From Pseudomonas orientalis (lineage in GTDB: Bacteria > Pseudomonadota > Gammaproteobacteria > Pseudomonadales > Pseudomonadaceae): a stretch of DNA of 64,000 nucleotides. The position numbers were made by a program, and so were the translations under genes. Below the pieces are notes generated by a model. It worked only from the letters and a program-made list of their open reading frames with translations, made no database searches and was not told the DNA's origin. The stretch's first letter is position 1; each line of letters starts with the position of its first letter. Shown here one piece after another: positions 48,062-56,097 of this stretch. Location of the stretch: assembly GCF_002934065.1 (NCBI RefSeq), contig NZ_CP018049.1, positions 2,540,501-2,604,500 of the forward strand, in the 5' to 3' direction.

Positions 48062-49300
48062 TTAGGCCTTGGCCGGGCCGTTGCCGATCTGCCAGACAAA
48101 CGGTGGCTCGGTGCCATTGATTACCCAGTCGCCGACGATCCGTGCTTTGTAGATCAGCGGGTTGTGCGATGAGACTGTTCGCGCATTGCGCCAGTGACGG
48201 TCCAGGGCCTTGCCTTGACGCACATCCGAGGCGCCCAGGGCGTTGAACAGTTGGCTTGTGGCCCGCTGGATCAATTCCGACACCACCACCTGGGCCGTTG
48301 CCGACTCGATCTCGGCGGCCACGTTGGCTTCGCGTTCGGCCACCTCATCGCCACCGAAGCGTGCCAGATAGGCCCGTTGCGCCGGCAGTGCGGCCTGCAA
48401 TGCGCTGGCACGGGCTGCATACACGAGCGCGGCGACTTCGCCTACCACTTGTTGCACCTGCGCGTCCTGGCTGACATGCGGGGCATTGCCGTGGCTGTAG
48501 ATGCGTGTGCGCGTGCGTACCTGCTGGGCGACGTCATTGAGCGCCGCACGGCCGATGCCGGCCAGGGTGGCGAGCAGCACCAGTTGATAAAACGCGGTCT
48601 GGTATTTGAAACGGGTGGCAAAGTCGATCACGTTTTGCCCCTCGACCACGGCATCGGTAAAGCGCGTGGTGCCGCTGCCGGTGGTGCGTTGGCCAAAGCC
48701 GTCCCAGTCATCGCTTTGCACCACCCCGGGCTGGCGCGTGCGGGTGGCGGCGATGACGTCGCCGCCGGTGTCGCTGCGTTGGGCGTATACATCGATCCAG
48801 TCGGAGAAAATGCTGCCGGTGCTGTAGAACTTTTCACCGTTGAGTTTCCAGTTGTCACCGTCGGGGCTGACCTGGGTGATCACATCACCGATGGCCACGT
48901 TGCCGATTTCAGTCCAGGCGCAGCCGACGATGTCGCCGTCGACAAAGCGCTTGAACCACAGGTCGCGACCCGCACTCGGCGGCGCGTTCAGGCGGTCCTC
49001 GGCAAACGCAAAGTGCCCGCGCAGGGTCTGGGGCACGTTGGAATCGGCGGCGGCGAGTTCGATCAGCAGTTCGAACAGCTGCGGCAGCGACGCGCCGCCG
49101 CCGCCATATTCCACCGGCACCCGCACCGCGCCAAAACCGGCTTCCTTCAACCAGCGGATCGGCTCATGGGGCAGGGTGCGGCTGTGTTCGCGTTCCACCG
49201 CGCCGTCGGCGATGCGCTGGAAGATGGGACGGAAACGTTCGGCCAGGGCGGGGTAGTCGACGCCGGTGGACAGCGGGTTGATGACGTGTTGCTCGGTCAT
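48062..49300 (-). CDS. Acyl-CoA-dehydrogenase-fold flavin oxidoreductase (SfnB/SfnC/DszC-like)
   Basis: A 412-residue protein of the acyl-CoA dehydrogenase fold used by FMNH2-dependent sulfur monooxygenases. Recognisable segments are AGFGAVRVPVEYGGGGAS (about 54-71), WTEIGNVAIGD in the flavin-binding strand, and the C-terminal HWRNARTVSSHNPLIYKARIVGDW. The latter is typical of DszC/SfnB relatives rather than true acyl-CoA dehydrogenases. It is divergent from sfnG. It probably acts on an organic sulfur compound during sulfate limitation. Its stop is 5 bp from a REP. Which Sfn name applies cannot be decided here. Confidence 0.85.
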   Translation of the reverse strand: MTEQHVINPLSTGVDYPALAERFRPIFQRIADGAVEREHSRTLPHEPIRWLKEAGFGAVRVPVEYGGGGASLPQLFELLIELAAADSNVPQTLRGHFAFAEDRLNAPPSAGRDLWFKRFVDGDIVGCAWTEIGNVAIGDVITQVSPDGDNWKLNGEKFYSTGSIFSDWIDVYAQRSDTGGDVIAATRTRQPGVVQSDDWDGFGQRTTGSGTTRFTDAVVEGQNVIDFATRFKYQTAFYQLVLLATLAGIGRAALNDVAQQVRTRTRIYSHGNAPHVSQDAQVQQVVGEVAALVYAARASALQAALPAQRAYLARFGGDEVAEREANVAAEIESATAQVVVSELIQRATSQLFNALGASDVRQGKALDRHWRNARTVSSHNPLIYKARIVGDWVINGTEPPFVWQIGNGPAKA

Positions 49301-49396
49301 GGGTGCGGCTCCTGGGCTGTGATCAAGTCCCTGGGGGTTTGCACAGTCCGTGCCGGGCGCAGCGGCCCGTGTTTACGGCGAGGGACCGCCAGTCGT

Positions 49397-49412
49397 TGTT
49401 GCTCCAGCAACA
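49397..49412. promoter_or_regulatory. Palindrome upstream of the sfnG promoter (candidate enhancer site)
   Basis: TGTTGCTCCAGCAACA is a perfect 7+7 palindrome with a 2-nt centre, 100-115 bp upstream of the -24 element. That is a typical distance for a sigma-54 activator such as SfnR. Confidence 0.45.
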
Positions 49413-49511
49413 GTGTTTGCACAAAACGCATCCATCCAAGACAGTCGCGCAGCCTCGCGTCACCCCAGGTTTTGCGCCACAACCCCCAAGGCCAGGGCAT
49501 CTATCCATGGC

Positions 49512-49527
49512 TGGCACGCTTGCTGCT
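49512..49527 (+). promoter_or_regulatory. Sigma-54 promoter of sfnG
   Basis: TGGCACGCTTGCTGCT matches TGGCACG-N4-TTGCW with one mismatch and exact GG-GC spacing. The transcription start would be near 49538, about 28 nt before the ATG at 49566. Confidence 0.8.
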
Positions 49528-49565
49528 CAAGCCCTCCTACATTCCTTTGTGCGAGGTACCCCCCG

Positions 49566-50651
49566 ATGAGTCAAGATGCCGTGAAATTTGCCTATTGGGT
49601 GCCCAACGTCAGCGGTGGGCTGGTGGTCAGCAAGATCGAACAGCGCACCCACTGGGGCATCGACTACAACCGTAAACTGGCGCAATTGGCCGAAGCCGCC
49701 GGCTTCGAATATGGCCTGACCCAGATTCGCTTCACCGCCGGCTACGGCGCCGAGAACCAACACGAGTCAGTGGCGTTCAGCCACGCGCTGCTCGCGGCGA
49801 CCACCACCCTCAAGGTGATTGCGGCGATCCTGCCGGGTCCCTGGCAACCGGCGCTGGCGGCCAAGCAGTTGGCGACCATCGACCAGCTCACCAACGGTCG
49901 CATCGCGGTGAATATCGTCAGTGGCTGGTTCAAGGGCGAGTTCCAGGCCATCGGCGAACCGTGGCTGGAGCACGATGAGCGCTATCGTCGCTCCGAAGAA
50001 TTCATTCGCGCCTTGAAAGGTGTGTGGACACAGGACGATTTCACCTTCAAGGGTGACTTTTACCGTTTCAACAATTACACCCTCAGGCCCAAGCCACTGG
50101 GCCAGCCCGAAGTGTTCCAGGGCGGCAGTTCAAGGGCCGCGCGCGACATGGCGGCGCGAGTGTCGGACTGGTACTTCACCAACGGCAACACCCCCGAAGG
50201 CATCAAGGCCCAGGTCGACGATATCCGTGCCAAGGCCGCCGCCAATAATCATTCGGTAAAGATCGGCGTCAACGCCTTCGTGATCGCTCGCGACACTGAA
50301 GAAGAAGCGCGGGCCGTGCTGGCGGACATTATCGACAAAGCCGACCCGGAAGCGGTCAACGCCTTTGGTGATGCCGCCAGGCAAGCGGGCAAAGCGTCAC
50401 CGGAAGGCGAGGGCAATTGGGCCAAGTCCAGCTTTGAAGATCTGGTGCAGTACAACGACGGCTTCAAGACCAACCTGATCGGCACACCACAGCAGATCGC
50501 CGAGCGCATCGTCGCGCTCAAGGCCGTGGGCGTGGACCTGGTGCTGGCTGGTTTCCTGCATTTCCAGGAAGAAGTGGAGTACTTCGGCAAGCGCGTGTTG
50601 CCGCTGGTGCGTGAGCTGGAAGCCGAGGCCTCCGTCAAGCAGGTGGCCTGA
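49566..50651 (+). CDS. sfnG: Dimethylsulfone monooxygenase
   Basis: A 361-residue FMNH2-dependent two-component monooxygenase of the bacterial luciferase family. It splits dimethylsulfone to methanesulfinate. The N-terminus KFAYWVPNVSGGLVVSKIEQRTHW is diagnostic of SfnG. Other family segments are TNGRIAVNIVSGWFKGEFQA and QGGSSRAARDMAARVSDWYF. The ATG at 49566 has GAGG upstream, and a 72-codon longer frame has no support. A sigma-54 promoter precedes it, in keeping with SfnR control known in P. putida. A flavin reductase gene is not adjacent. Confidence 0.94.
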   Translation: MSQDAVKFAYWVPNVSGGLVVSKIEQRTHWGIDYNRKLAQLAEAAGFEYGLTQIRFTAGYGAENQHESVAFSHALLAATTTLKVIAAILPGPWQPALAAKQLATIDQLTNGRIAVNIVSGWFKGEFQAIGEPWLEHDERYRRSEEFIRALKGVWTQDDFTFKGDFYRFNNYTLRPKPLGQPEVFQGGSSRAARDMAARVSDWYFTNGNTPEGIKAQVDDIRAKAAANNHSVKIGVNAFVIARDTEEEARAVLADIIDKADPEAVNAFGDAARQAGKASPEGEGNWAKSSFEDLVQYNDGFKTNLIGTPQQIAERIVALKAVGVDLVLAGFLHFQEEVEYFGKRVLPLVRELEAEASVKQVA

Positions 50652-50654
50652 GCC

Positions 50655-50763
50655 GGTTGATCGTTCCCACGCTCTGCGTGGGAATGCATCCTGTGACGCT
50701 CTGCGTCACGACTTCAAGAGCGTCCAGGGCGGCATTCCCACGCGGAGCGTAGGAACGATCGGG
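50655..50763. repeat. Third palindromic repeat type between convergent genes
   Basis: Outer inverted copies of GATCGTTCCYACGCTCYGCG (about 50659 and 50761) enclose GTGACGCTCTGCGTCAC. Three hairpins result. It fills the whole gap between the sfnG and map stops and may end both transcripts. Confidence 0.8.
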
Positions 50764-51519
50764 TCAGGCGGTTGGTTGCAGGGTCAACACCTCAAAGCCA
50801 TCCGCCGTCACCGCGACCGTATGTTCCCACTGCGCCGACAGGCTGTTGTCCCTGGTCACCACCGTCCAGCCATCCTTGAGGCTGCGTACTTTGGCGCTGC
50901 CCTGGTTGAGCATCGGCTCGATGGTGAACACCATGCCTTCGCGCAGTTCCAGCCCGGTGCCGGGGTTGCCAAAGTGCAGGATTTGCGGTTCTTCGTGCAT
51001 GTCCCGGCCGATGCCATGGCCGCAGTATTCACGCACCACGCTGTAGCCGTTGGCCTGCGCATGGCATTGGATCGCATGGCCGATGTCACCCAGGCGCGCG
51101 CCGGGCTTGACCTGGCGGATGCCGGCCCACATCGCTTCGAAGGTCATTTCTACCAGGCGTCGCGCCTTGGGCGTCACCGTGCCGATCATGTACATCTTGC
51201 TGGAGTCGGCGATAAAGCCGCCTTTTTCCAGGGTAATGTCGATGTTGATGATGTCGCCATCCTTAAGGATTTGCTTCGCGCTCGGCATGCCGTGACACAC
51301 CACTTCATTGATCGATGTATTGATGCTGAAGGGGTAGTCATATTGCCCGAGGCTGGCCGGGCGGGCCTGCAACACCTGGCGGATGAAGGTTTCGACGGCG
51401 TTGTCCAGTTCCAGGGTGGAGCGGCCGGCGGCGACAAAGCCATCGAGCATGCTGAACACCTGGGCCAGCAGGCGCCCGGACTCGCGCATCAGCGCAAGCT
51501 GTTGCGGCGTCTTGATCAT
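50764..51519 (-). CDS. map: Type I methionine aminopeptidase (second-type paralogue)
   Basis: A 251-residue metallo-aminopeptidase. The five metal ligands are visible: Asp in NIDITLEKGG, Asp in FIADSSKMY, His in CGHGIGRDMHEEP, Glu in VFTIEPML and Glu in SAQWEHTVAV. The substrate-site His lies in VCHGMPS. The housekeeping map usually sits by rpsB. This one is translationally coupled (ATGA overlap) to a ParD-like gene, so it is probably an accessory copy. Whether it removes N-terminal Met in general or has a narrower target is unknown. Confidence 0.93.
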   Translation of the reverse strand: MIKTPQQLALMRESGRLLAQVFSMLDGFVAAGRSTLELDNAVETFIRQVLQARPASLGQYDYPFSINTSINEVVCHGMPSAKQILKDGDIINIDITLEKGGFIADSSKMYMIGTVTPKARRLVEMTFEAMWAGIRQVKPGARLGDIGHAIQCHAQANGYSVVREYCGHGIGRDMHEEPQILHFGNPGTGLELREGMVFTIEPMLNQGSAKVRSLKDGWTVVTRDNSLSAQWEHTVAVTADGFEVLTLQPTA

Positions 51520-51719
51520 TGGCTGCGCCCCCTGATCAGGTCGGGTTTGTCCAGCAACAATTTGTTGATCAGGTCGTTGTAGGGCAACTGAGGGTTGAGC
51601 TCGGCAAGCAGGCCGATCTTGATCCAGAACTCGGCCTGGGCGTTGATGGAACGGTCCATCGCAGCGCTGGCCAGGCGCAGTTGTTCGTGCAGTTGGTCGG
51701 TGATCTTGACGATGCCCAT
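51516..51719 (-). CDS. ParD-like (ribbon-helix-helix) protein
   Basis: A 67-residue protein of the ParD-like family. The N-terminal strand is GIVKITDQLHEQLRLAS, followed by a helix pair (RSINAQAEFWIKIGLLAELN), the ribbon-helix-helix pattern. The start is at 51719. A longer frame extends through the operator and is not credible. It overlaps map by 4 bp. There is no RelE/ParE toxin gene. The map product takes the toxin position. A perfect palindrome just upstream suggests autorepression. Confidence 0.88.
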   Translation of the reverse strand: MGIVKITDQLHEQLRLASAAMDRSINAQAEFWIKIGLLAELNPQLPYNDLINKLLLDKPDLIRGRSQ

Positions 51720-52090
51720 AAGCTTCACTGTGGGGGATTTATATACGAAGCGTATATGTTTCGTATGTTTTTCGAAAGTCCCGCTCGACGGCTGGTGGGC
51801 GGGTTGATTGTTTGCCATATGTTGCCGAAAAAACGGCCACGCCAGTCGCGTCCGACGCGAGACCCTCGGTTAAACGTTTAATCGGCGCGGTTCGACGATG
51901 ATGTGAGCTGGCGTATGTACGGCGTATAAGCAAGCGCTGAGCTTATGAAGAAAGGTTACAACCGCAATGGATTTTGCCGAGTAGGCTCATTAGTTGAAGG
52001 CGTCTTCCAAGGCCGGCAAGACGTGGCAGGCAAGTGCCTGCCGGACCCCTATAAAAACTGTTGGCAGTCTCAAACAAGGAGAGGTTAGCC
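51720..52090. promoter_or_regulatory. Divergent control region of the ParD-like/map unit and the DUF1652 gene
   Basis: The first 50 bp hold the ParD-like operator at 51741-51757. The rest has no gene. GGCAGGC-AAGT-GCCTGCC at 52025-52042 is a 7-bp hairpin before CTATAAAAACTG and the AAGGAG of the DUF1652 gene, so it may lie at or near that promoter or in its leader. Confidence 0.5.
51741..51757. promoter_or_regulatory. Operator palindrome upstream of the ParD-like gene
   Basis: ATATACG-AAG-CGTATAT is a perfect 7+7 palindrome, 22 nt upstream of the ParD-like ATG. A further CGTATG half-site lies at about 51762. On the minus strand it overlaps a TATAAAT-like -10 region. Confidence 0.65.
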
Positions 52091-52357
52091 ATGCTTTCGG
52101 AACTAGAGCTTCGCAGCATTATTGAAGGAAGTTTCCTGCCCAAGCGGTGTGAATGCACCAAAGCCGAAGATGCGTCACTGACGATCAAGGTGTACGACGA
52201 TCGCGACCGTGATCGCGTGGAGTTGGAGGTCAAAGGCATCAACGCTGACAGACTCGATAGCAGTCGCGCCATTTGCAACCTGATCACCGAGCTTCGTGAG
52301 GACCTCAAGCAGAGCCATGCGCCGGTCCTGCGGCGAGCAGGAGGGCGGGGTTTTTAG
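52091..52357 (+). CDS. DUF1652 protein
   Basis: An 88-residue protein of the Pseudomonas DUF1652 family. The characteristic sequence is LSELELRSIIEGSFLPKRCECT at the N-terminus, followed by a strand rich in Asp/Arg (IKVYDDRDRDRVELEVKGI) and a helix (SSRAICNLITELREDL). It is cytosolic and its function is unknown. The ATG at 52091 has GAGG 6 nt upstream. It is monocistronic with a terminator at 52385. Confidence 0.88.
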   Translation: MLSELELRSIIEGSFLPKRCECTKAEDASLTIKVYDDRDRDRVELEVKGINADRLDSSRAICNLITELREDLKQSHAPVLRRAGGRGF

Positions 52358-52384
52358 TGTTGTGCTGGTCCAGCGTTAACCTGT

Positions 52385-52405
52385 GGGCCTGGAATGACCA
52401 GGCCC
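52385..52405. terminator. Bidirectional terminator, DUF1652 / autotransporter
   Basis: GGGCCTGG-AATGA-CCAGGCCC is a perfect 8-bp stem between the convergent stops at 52357 and 52422. Confidence 0.75.
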
Positions 52406-52421
52406 CCGGATTACACGTTCG

Positions 52422-55028
52422 TCACCAGCGCATCCGCACCCCTGCGGTGCCGCCCATACCCCGCTGGGCGTTGCCATCAAGATTGGCGGTATAGTCCGCT
52501 GTCAGGTAGACGCTCACCGCTGAGCACAATTGGGCGACAACTCCCAGACCGACATCAGCGGTGGACGACTTGTGATCGCTCTTGATGCGGTCCACATCAT
52601 CGTAAGTCACCGTGTCGCGACCGCCGAACGCATGCCAGACGTTGGCGCGCACGTACGGCTCGACGGGCGTATTGCCCATCAGGTAGCGGCCCTTGACGCG
52701 GGCGCCAAGGCGGCTGGTCCAGTACTCCTGGGAATCGAACGATACCTTGGAGATACCATCGTTCTGGTTGTCCACGTCGATGGTCTGGCGTATCACCTGG
52801 ACTTGCGGTTCCACCACCCAATGTTTGGAGACGCTGATCGGATAACCCGCTTCGGCGGACAGCGCCAGGGCATGGCCCTTGGTGTTCATCCGCACGCCAC
52901 GCTCGGATTTGTTTTCACCGTCCAGGCGTGTGCCCATGGCGACCAGGTCGATGTACCAGCCTTTGGGGTCGGTGAGGGTCCCGTAGGCGCCGACGTTATC
53001 TCCATCGAGTTTGACCCGTCCAGAGCGCCGGTCCTGAAAGCCTTCGGCAAAGCCCTTCGCGTCGCCGCGCAAGCGACTCTGCCCGATGAACAGGCCGAAG
53101 CGCTGCAATTGCCCGCCGCTGGTTTGCGCAGCGTAGAGGTCATGCCCCACCTGATAGCCCTTGATGTTGCCGTCAAAGCTCGGCGATACGGTGCCCGACC
53201 AACTCTTGTTCAAGTCACCGCCATAAGCCCGCGCCCAGCCGGCCGCAACCGCGCCCGTTTCAGTGAGCAGGCTTTGCTCGCCCTGGCGCTCATGAAAGGT
53301 GCCCAGGGCCATCCGGGTCATGACTTGCGCGGCCGGGACCACCACCGAGTACACCGGCACCTCCAGGCGATACAGCGGGATGGGCTCTGCACCGACCACG
53401 GCCGTTGGCAGCGCCGGGCTGCCGGCGGCAGATTGCGGTGAAGCGGCTGCCGCGACCTGGCTCGGCGGTGGCGCCGCAGGCTCGATCGGCGCGACCGGTT
53501 GCGCGGTCGGCGGCTCCACCGCTGGTTCATCGGGGTCGACGACGGGAGGTGTCGGTGTAACCGGTGCAACAGGCACCACCACCGGCGGGGTGGGCGGTAC
53601 CGGAGGCACGACGGGTGGCTGCACGGCCACCACCGACGAGCGCAGGTACCAGTTGTTTTCCGTGCCGGCGGTCACGCCGCCTTTGAACAGCCGATATTCA
53701 TAGGCGCCGGCAGACACCGAGCCCTTCAACGCAAAGGCATCTGCGCTGCTGGTCGTACCGTTGAGGGCCTGGACCACCTCGATGCCACTGTTCTGAGTCA
53801 GCCCGCCTGCACCGCCCAGATTGGTGACGCCCAGTTGCGTGTGACCGCCGATAATTCCGTCGGACACCACCAGCTTGTCGGTCGCGGAGTTGTCATCACC
53901 GAGGACGCTTTGCAGCCACAGCTGGCCGTTATTGCCCACATAGTTGCCATGCACCGTCAATGAACTGTTCGCGCTGTTGTCGGTGGTCATGTCGATAGTG
54001 CCGGCATTGTTCAGCGTCGCCAGCTGGCCCGCCGTGTAGGGGCGGATTGCGCCCTGGCTCACTGCCAGGGTACTGCTGCCATCGATGTTGAACGTACCGG
54101 TGTTGCTCGCACTGTCACCGAGGAAAAAGTCCCTGGCCAGATCAAAGCGCGAGGCGTTGTTGAGATTGACCGTTTCCCAGCCGACATAGCGGGTGGGCGT
54201 ACTGGAAGTGCTGTTATCGAACGTCAATTGATCATTGCCCAGGCCGCCGTCAATCGACGGCGTGGCGGCCAACCGGCTTTCAGTGAGACCGCTGAGCAGG
54301 GCGTTATCGTCACCATCGCCCATCAAGACTGAAGACTGGACCTCACCGCCATTGCTCCAGGTGAATGTGTCGTTGCCGAAACTGGCGCGGATTTCACCTT
54401 TGATCACGCCGCCGCTCACCCGGATGATGTCATCGCCGCCACTGGTGCTGATATTGCCGCCTACGCTGGCTGTTCCCGAGATGTCGACCCTGTCCTTTTC
54501 GAACCCGGTGACCAGGTTGCCGAGGATCTCGCCGCCGGTCATCTCGTAGACGTTATCGTCCAGTTTCATGTCGACCCGGCCAATCGTGCCGCCGGTTTGC
54601 CGCGCCACGTCACCGTCGACGAATTCCCGTTCGATGACGCCGTCGATCATCAGGAAGGTATCAAGGCCATCACCCTGGGCCAGGGAAGCAATCCGCCCGC
54701 CGTTCATGACGAAGTCATCGATGCCGGCGCCTTGTTGCACAGCACCCAGGATACTGCCGGCATCGATCAGGATGCGATCGGCGCCCGCGCCGAACGTGAC
54801 AGGGCCGTTGATGATTCCCGTACCACCGGCAGGCAGCGTCAGACGGTTGTTGCCTTGAAGATCGGAGAGCCCGCCGTTACTGGCGCCGCTGTCGCAAACG
54901 TATGCGTCGTCACCGGGTCCGGGGCTGAAAGCGCACGCGGCGTGCGCGGGCTGGGGAGTGAAGTACTGCAGTGAAAGTATGCCGACAGCTATAACGGCTC
55001 GGGTTGGGAAACCAGATGCCTTGGTCAT
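52422..55028 (-). CDS. Autotransporter with short solenoid repeats and Pro-rich linker
   Basis: An 868-residue type Va secreted protein. A signal peptide ends near residue 30 (PQPAHA). The first 230 residues of the passenger are imperfect units of about 20-24 residues with GxDxFxMxGGxI-like cores (GAGIDDFVMNGGRIASLAQG, GDGLDTFLMIDG, DNVYEMTGGEILGNL, GGDDIIRVSGGVIKGE), a regular beta-solenoid. A second part to about 470 is followed by a Pro/Val/Ala-rich linker (about 475-545). The barrel from about 600 ends GGTAGVRMRW, a terminal aromatic. There is no protease motif. The passenger is unlike the autotransporter at 35623. Function is unknown, probably surface attachment or aggregation. Confidence 0.9.
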   Translation of the reverse strand: MTKASGFPTRAVIAVGILSLQYFTPQPAHAACAFSPGPGDDAYVCDSGASNGGLSDLQGNNRLTLPAGGTGIINGPVTFGAGADRILIDAGSILGAVQQGAGIDDFVMNGGRIASLAQGDGLDTFLMIDGVIEREFVDGDVARQTGGTIGRVDMKLDDNVYEMTGGEILGNLVTGFEKDRVDISGTASVGGNISTSGGDDIIRVSGGVIKGEIRASFGNDTFTWSNGGEVQSSVLMGDGDDNALLSGLTESRLAATPSIDGGLGNDQLTFDNSTSSTPTRYVGWETVNLNNASRFDLARDFFLGDSASNTGTFNIDGSSTLAVSQGAIRPYTAGQLATLNNAGTIDMTTDNSANSSLTVHGNYVGNNGQLWLQSVLGDDNSATDKLVVSDGIIGGHTQLGVTNLGGAGGLTQNSGIEVVQALNGTTSSADAFALKGSVSAGAYEYRLFKGGVTAGTENNWYLRSSVVAVQPPVVPPVPPTPPVVVPVAPVTPTPPVVDPDEPAVEPPTAQPVAPIEPAAPPPSQVAAAASPQSAAGSPALPTAVVGAEPIPLYRLEVPVYSVVVPAAQVMTRMALGTFHERQGEQSLLTETGAVAAGWARAYGGDLNKSWSGTVSPSFDGNIKGYQVGHDLYAAQTSGGQLQRFGLFIGQSRLRGDAKGFAEGFQDRRSGRVKLDGDNVGAYGTLTDPKGWYIDLVAMGTRLDGENKSERGVRMNTKGHALALSAEAGYPISVSKHWVVEPQVQVIRQTIDVDNQNDGISKVSFDSQEYWTSRLGARVKGRYLMGNTPVEPYVRANVWHAFGGRDTVTYDDVDRIKSDHKSSTADVGLGVVAQLCSAVSVYLTADYTANLDGNAQRGMGGTAGVRMRW

Positions 55029-55114
55029 GACGCGTCCTACGTTTTGTTTTTATTACTGCTGTTCTTCGGTGTAGCACAGGCCTCGTGGATGGCAAGATTT
55101 TCGGATAAAAGGTA

Positions 55115-55139
55115 ACAGGCCACGCAGGGCATGGCCTGT
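55115..55139 (-). terminator. Terminator of the mtl operon
   Basis: ACAGGCCA pairs with TGGCCTGT (55115-55122 with 55132-55139). On the minus strand it is followed by TTACCTTTTATCC. It lies just past the fructokinase stop. Confidence 0.6.
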
Positions 55140-55146
55140 GGGGCGG

Positions 55147-56085
55147 TCAGCCCAACTGGCTGCGGTAGGGCAGGTCCGGCCCGGTGCGCGTGCAGGTCAG
55201 CGCCGCGGCGCGAATCGCAAAGCCGAGCATGGCGTCGATCTGTTCGCGGCTGAGCTGTTGGAGCCCCTCAACCGAATCCAATTGCTGCTCGGTCAACCAC
55301 GCAATCAACGCCGCCTGGAAGGTGTCGCCGGCGCCGACCGTGTCCGCCATCACGATGTCGACGGCCGGTTGCGACCAGTTGCCATGCCGGCGACTGAACA
55401 CACTGGCGCCATCGCCGCCACGGGTGAGGAATACCAACTGGCAGCGGTGCTGCAGCCAGCCTTGCAGCACGCTTTCCGGGGACTGCTCGGGGTACAGCAG
55501 GTGCAGGTCTTCATCGCTGACCTTGATCAGGTCCGCATGCTTGACCAGCTCCGTCACGCGGTCGCGCCACAATTGGATGTCTGGCTGCGGGTTCAGCCGT
55601 ACGTTGGGGTCGAGGCTGATCAGGCGCTTGCCGCTTTCGCGCTTGACCAGGTTCAGCAGCGTGTCGCCAATCGGCTGTACCACCAGCGAAAACGAGCCCA
55701 CATGCAGCCCGCGAATCTCATCGCCCAGGGGCGGCAGATGGCTCAACTGCAACTGCCGATCGGCGCAGCCTTCGCCGCGAAAGCTGTATTGCGGTGAACC
55801 ATTGGCGCCCACGGCCACCATGGCCAGGGTGGTCGGGGCCTCGAATGGCACCACGAAGTCTTCGCTCACGCCTTCGTCCTTGAGCACCTGCAGCAAGCGC
55901 CGGCCCAGGTAATCATTGGAGATCCCGGCAAAGAACCCGGACTCGATACCCAGGCGGCGCAGACCCACCGCGACGTTGAACGGCGAACCGCCGGCAATGG
56001 CCTTGTAATTGAGCTTGGCGGCCTGCCCATCGACATCCTCCTCGCAAAAAAAATCAAACAGCGCTTCACCGCACACCAGATACAT
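55147..56085 (-). CDS. mtlZ: Fructokinase (PfkB family)
   Basis: A 312-residue kinase phosphorylating fructose formed by mannitol dehydrogenase. PfkB motif 1 is GGSPFNVAVGLRRLG (about 31-45). Motif 2 is DTVGAGDTFQAALIAW, with the catalytic Asp in GAGD. It is the last gene of the mtl operon, 12 bp after mtlY. Confidence 0.93.
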   Translation of the reverse strand: MYLVCGEALFDFFCEEDVDGQAAKLNYKAIAGGSPFNVAVGLRRLGIESGFFAGISNDYLGRRLLQVLKDEGVSEDFVVPFEAPTTLAMVAVGANGSPQYSFRGEGCADRQLQLSHLPPLGDEIRGLHVGSFSLVVQPIGDTLLNLVKRESGKRLISLDPNVRLNPQPDIQLWRDRVTELVKHADLIKVSDEDLHLLYPEQSPESVLQGWLQHRCQLVFLTRGGDGASVFSRRHGNWSQPAVDIVMADTVGAGDTFQAALIAWLTEQQLDSVEGLQQLSREQIDAMLGFAIRAAALTCTRTGPDLPYRSQLG

Positions 56086-56097
56086 AGTCGCTCGCTC

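Noticed and set aside
48062..49300. Ordinary fatty-acid acyl-CoA dehydrogenase
   Set aside because: Divergence from sfnG and a DszC/SfnB-like C-terminus point to a sulfur-compound flavoenzyme instead.
51516..51719. Classical type II toxin-antitoxin module
   Set aside because: There is a ParD-like gene and an operator, but no ParE/RelE toxin. The partner is a methionine aminopeptidase, so a toxin role is not claimed.
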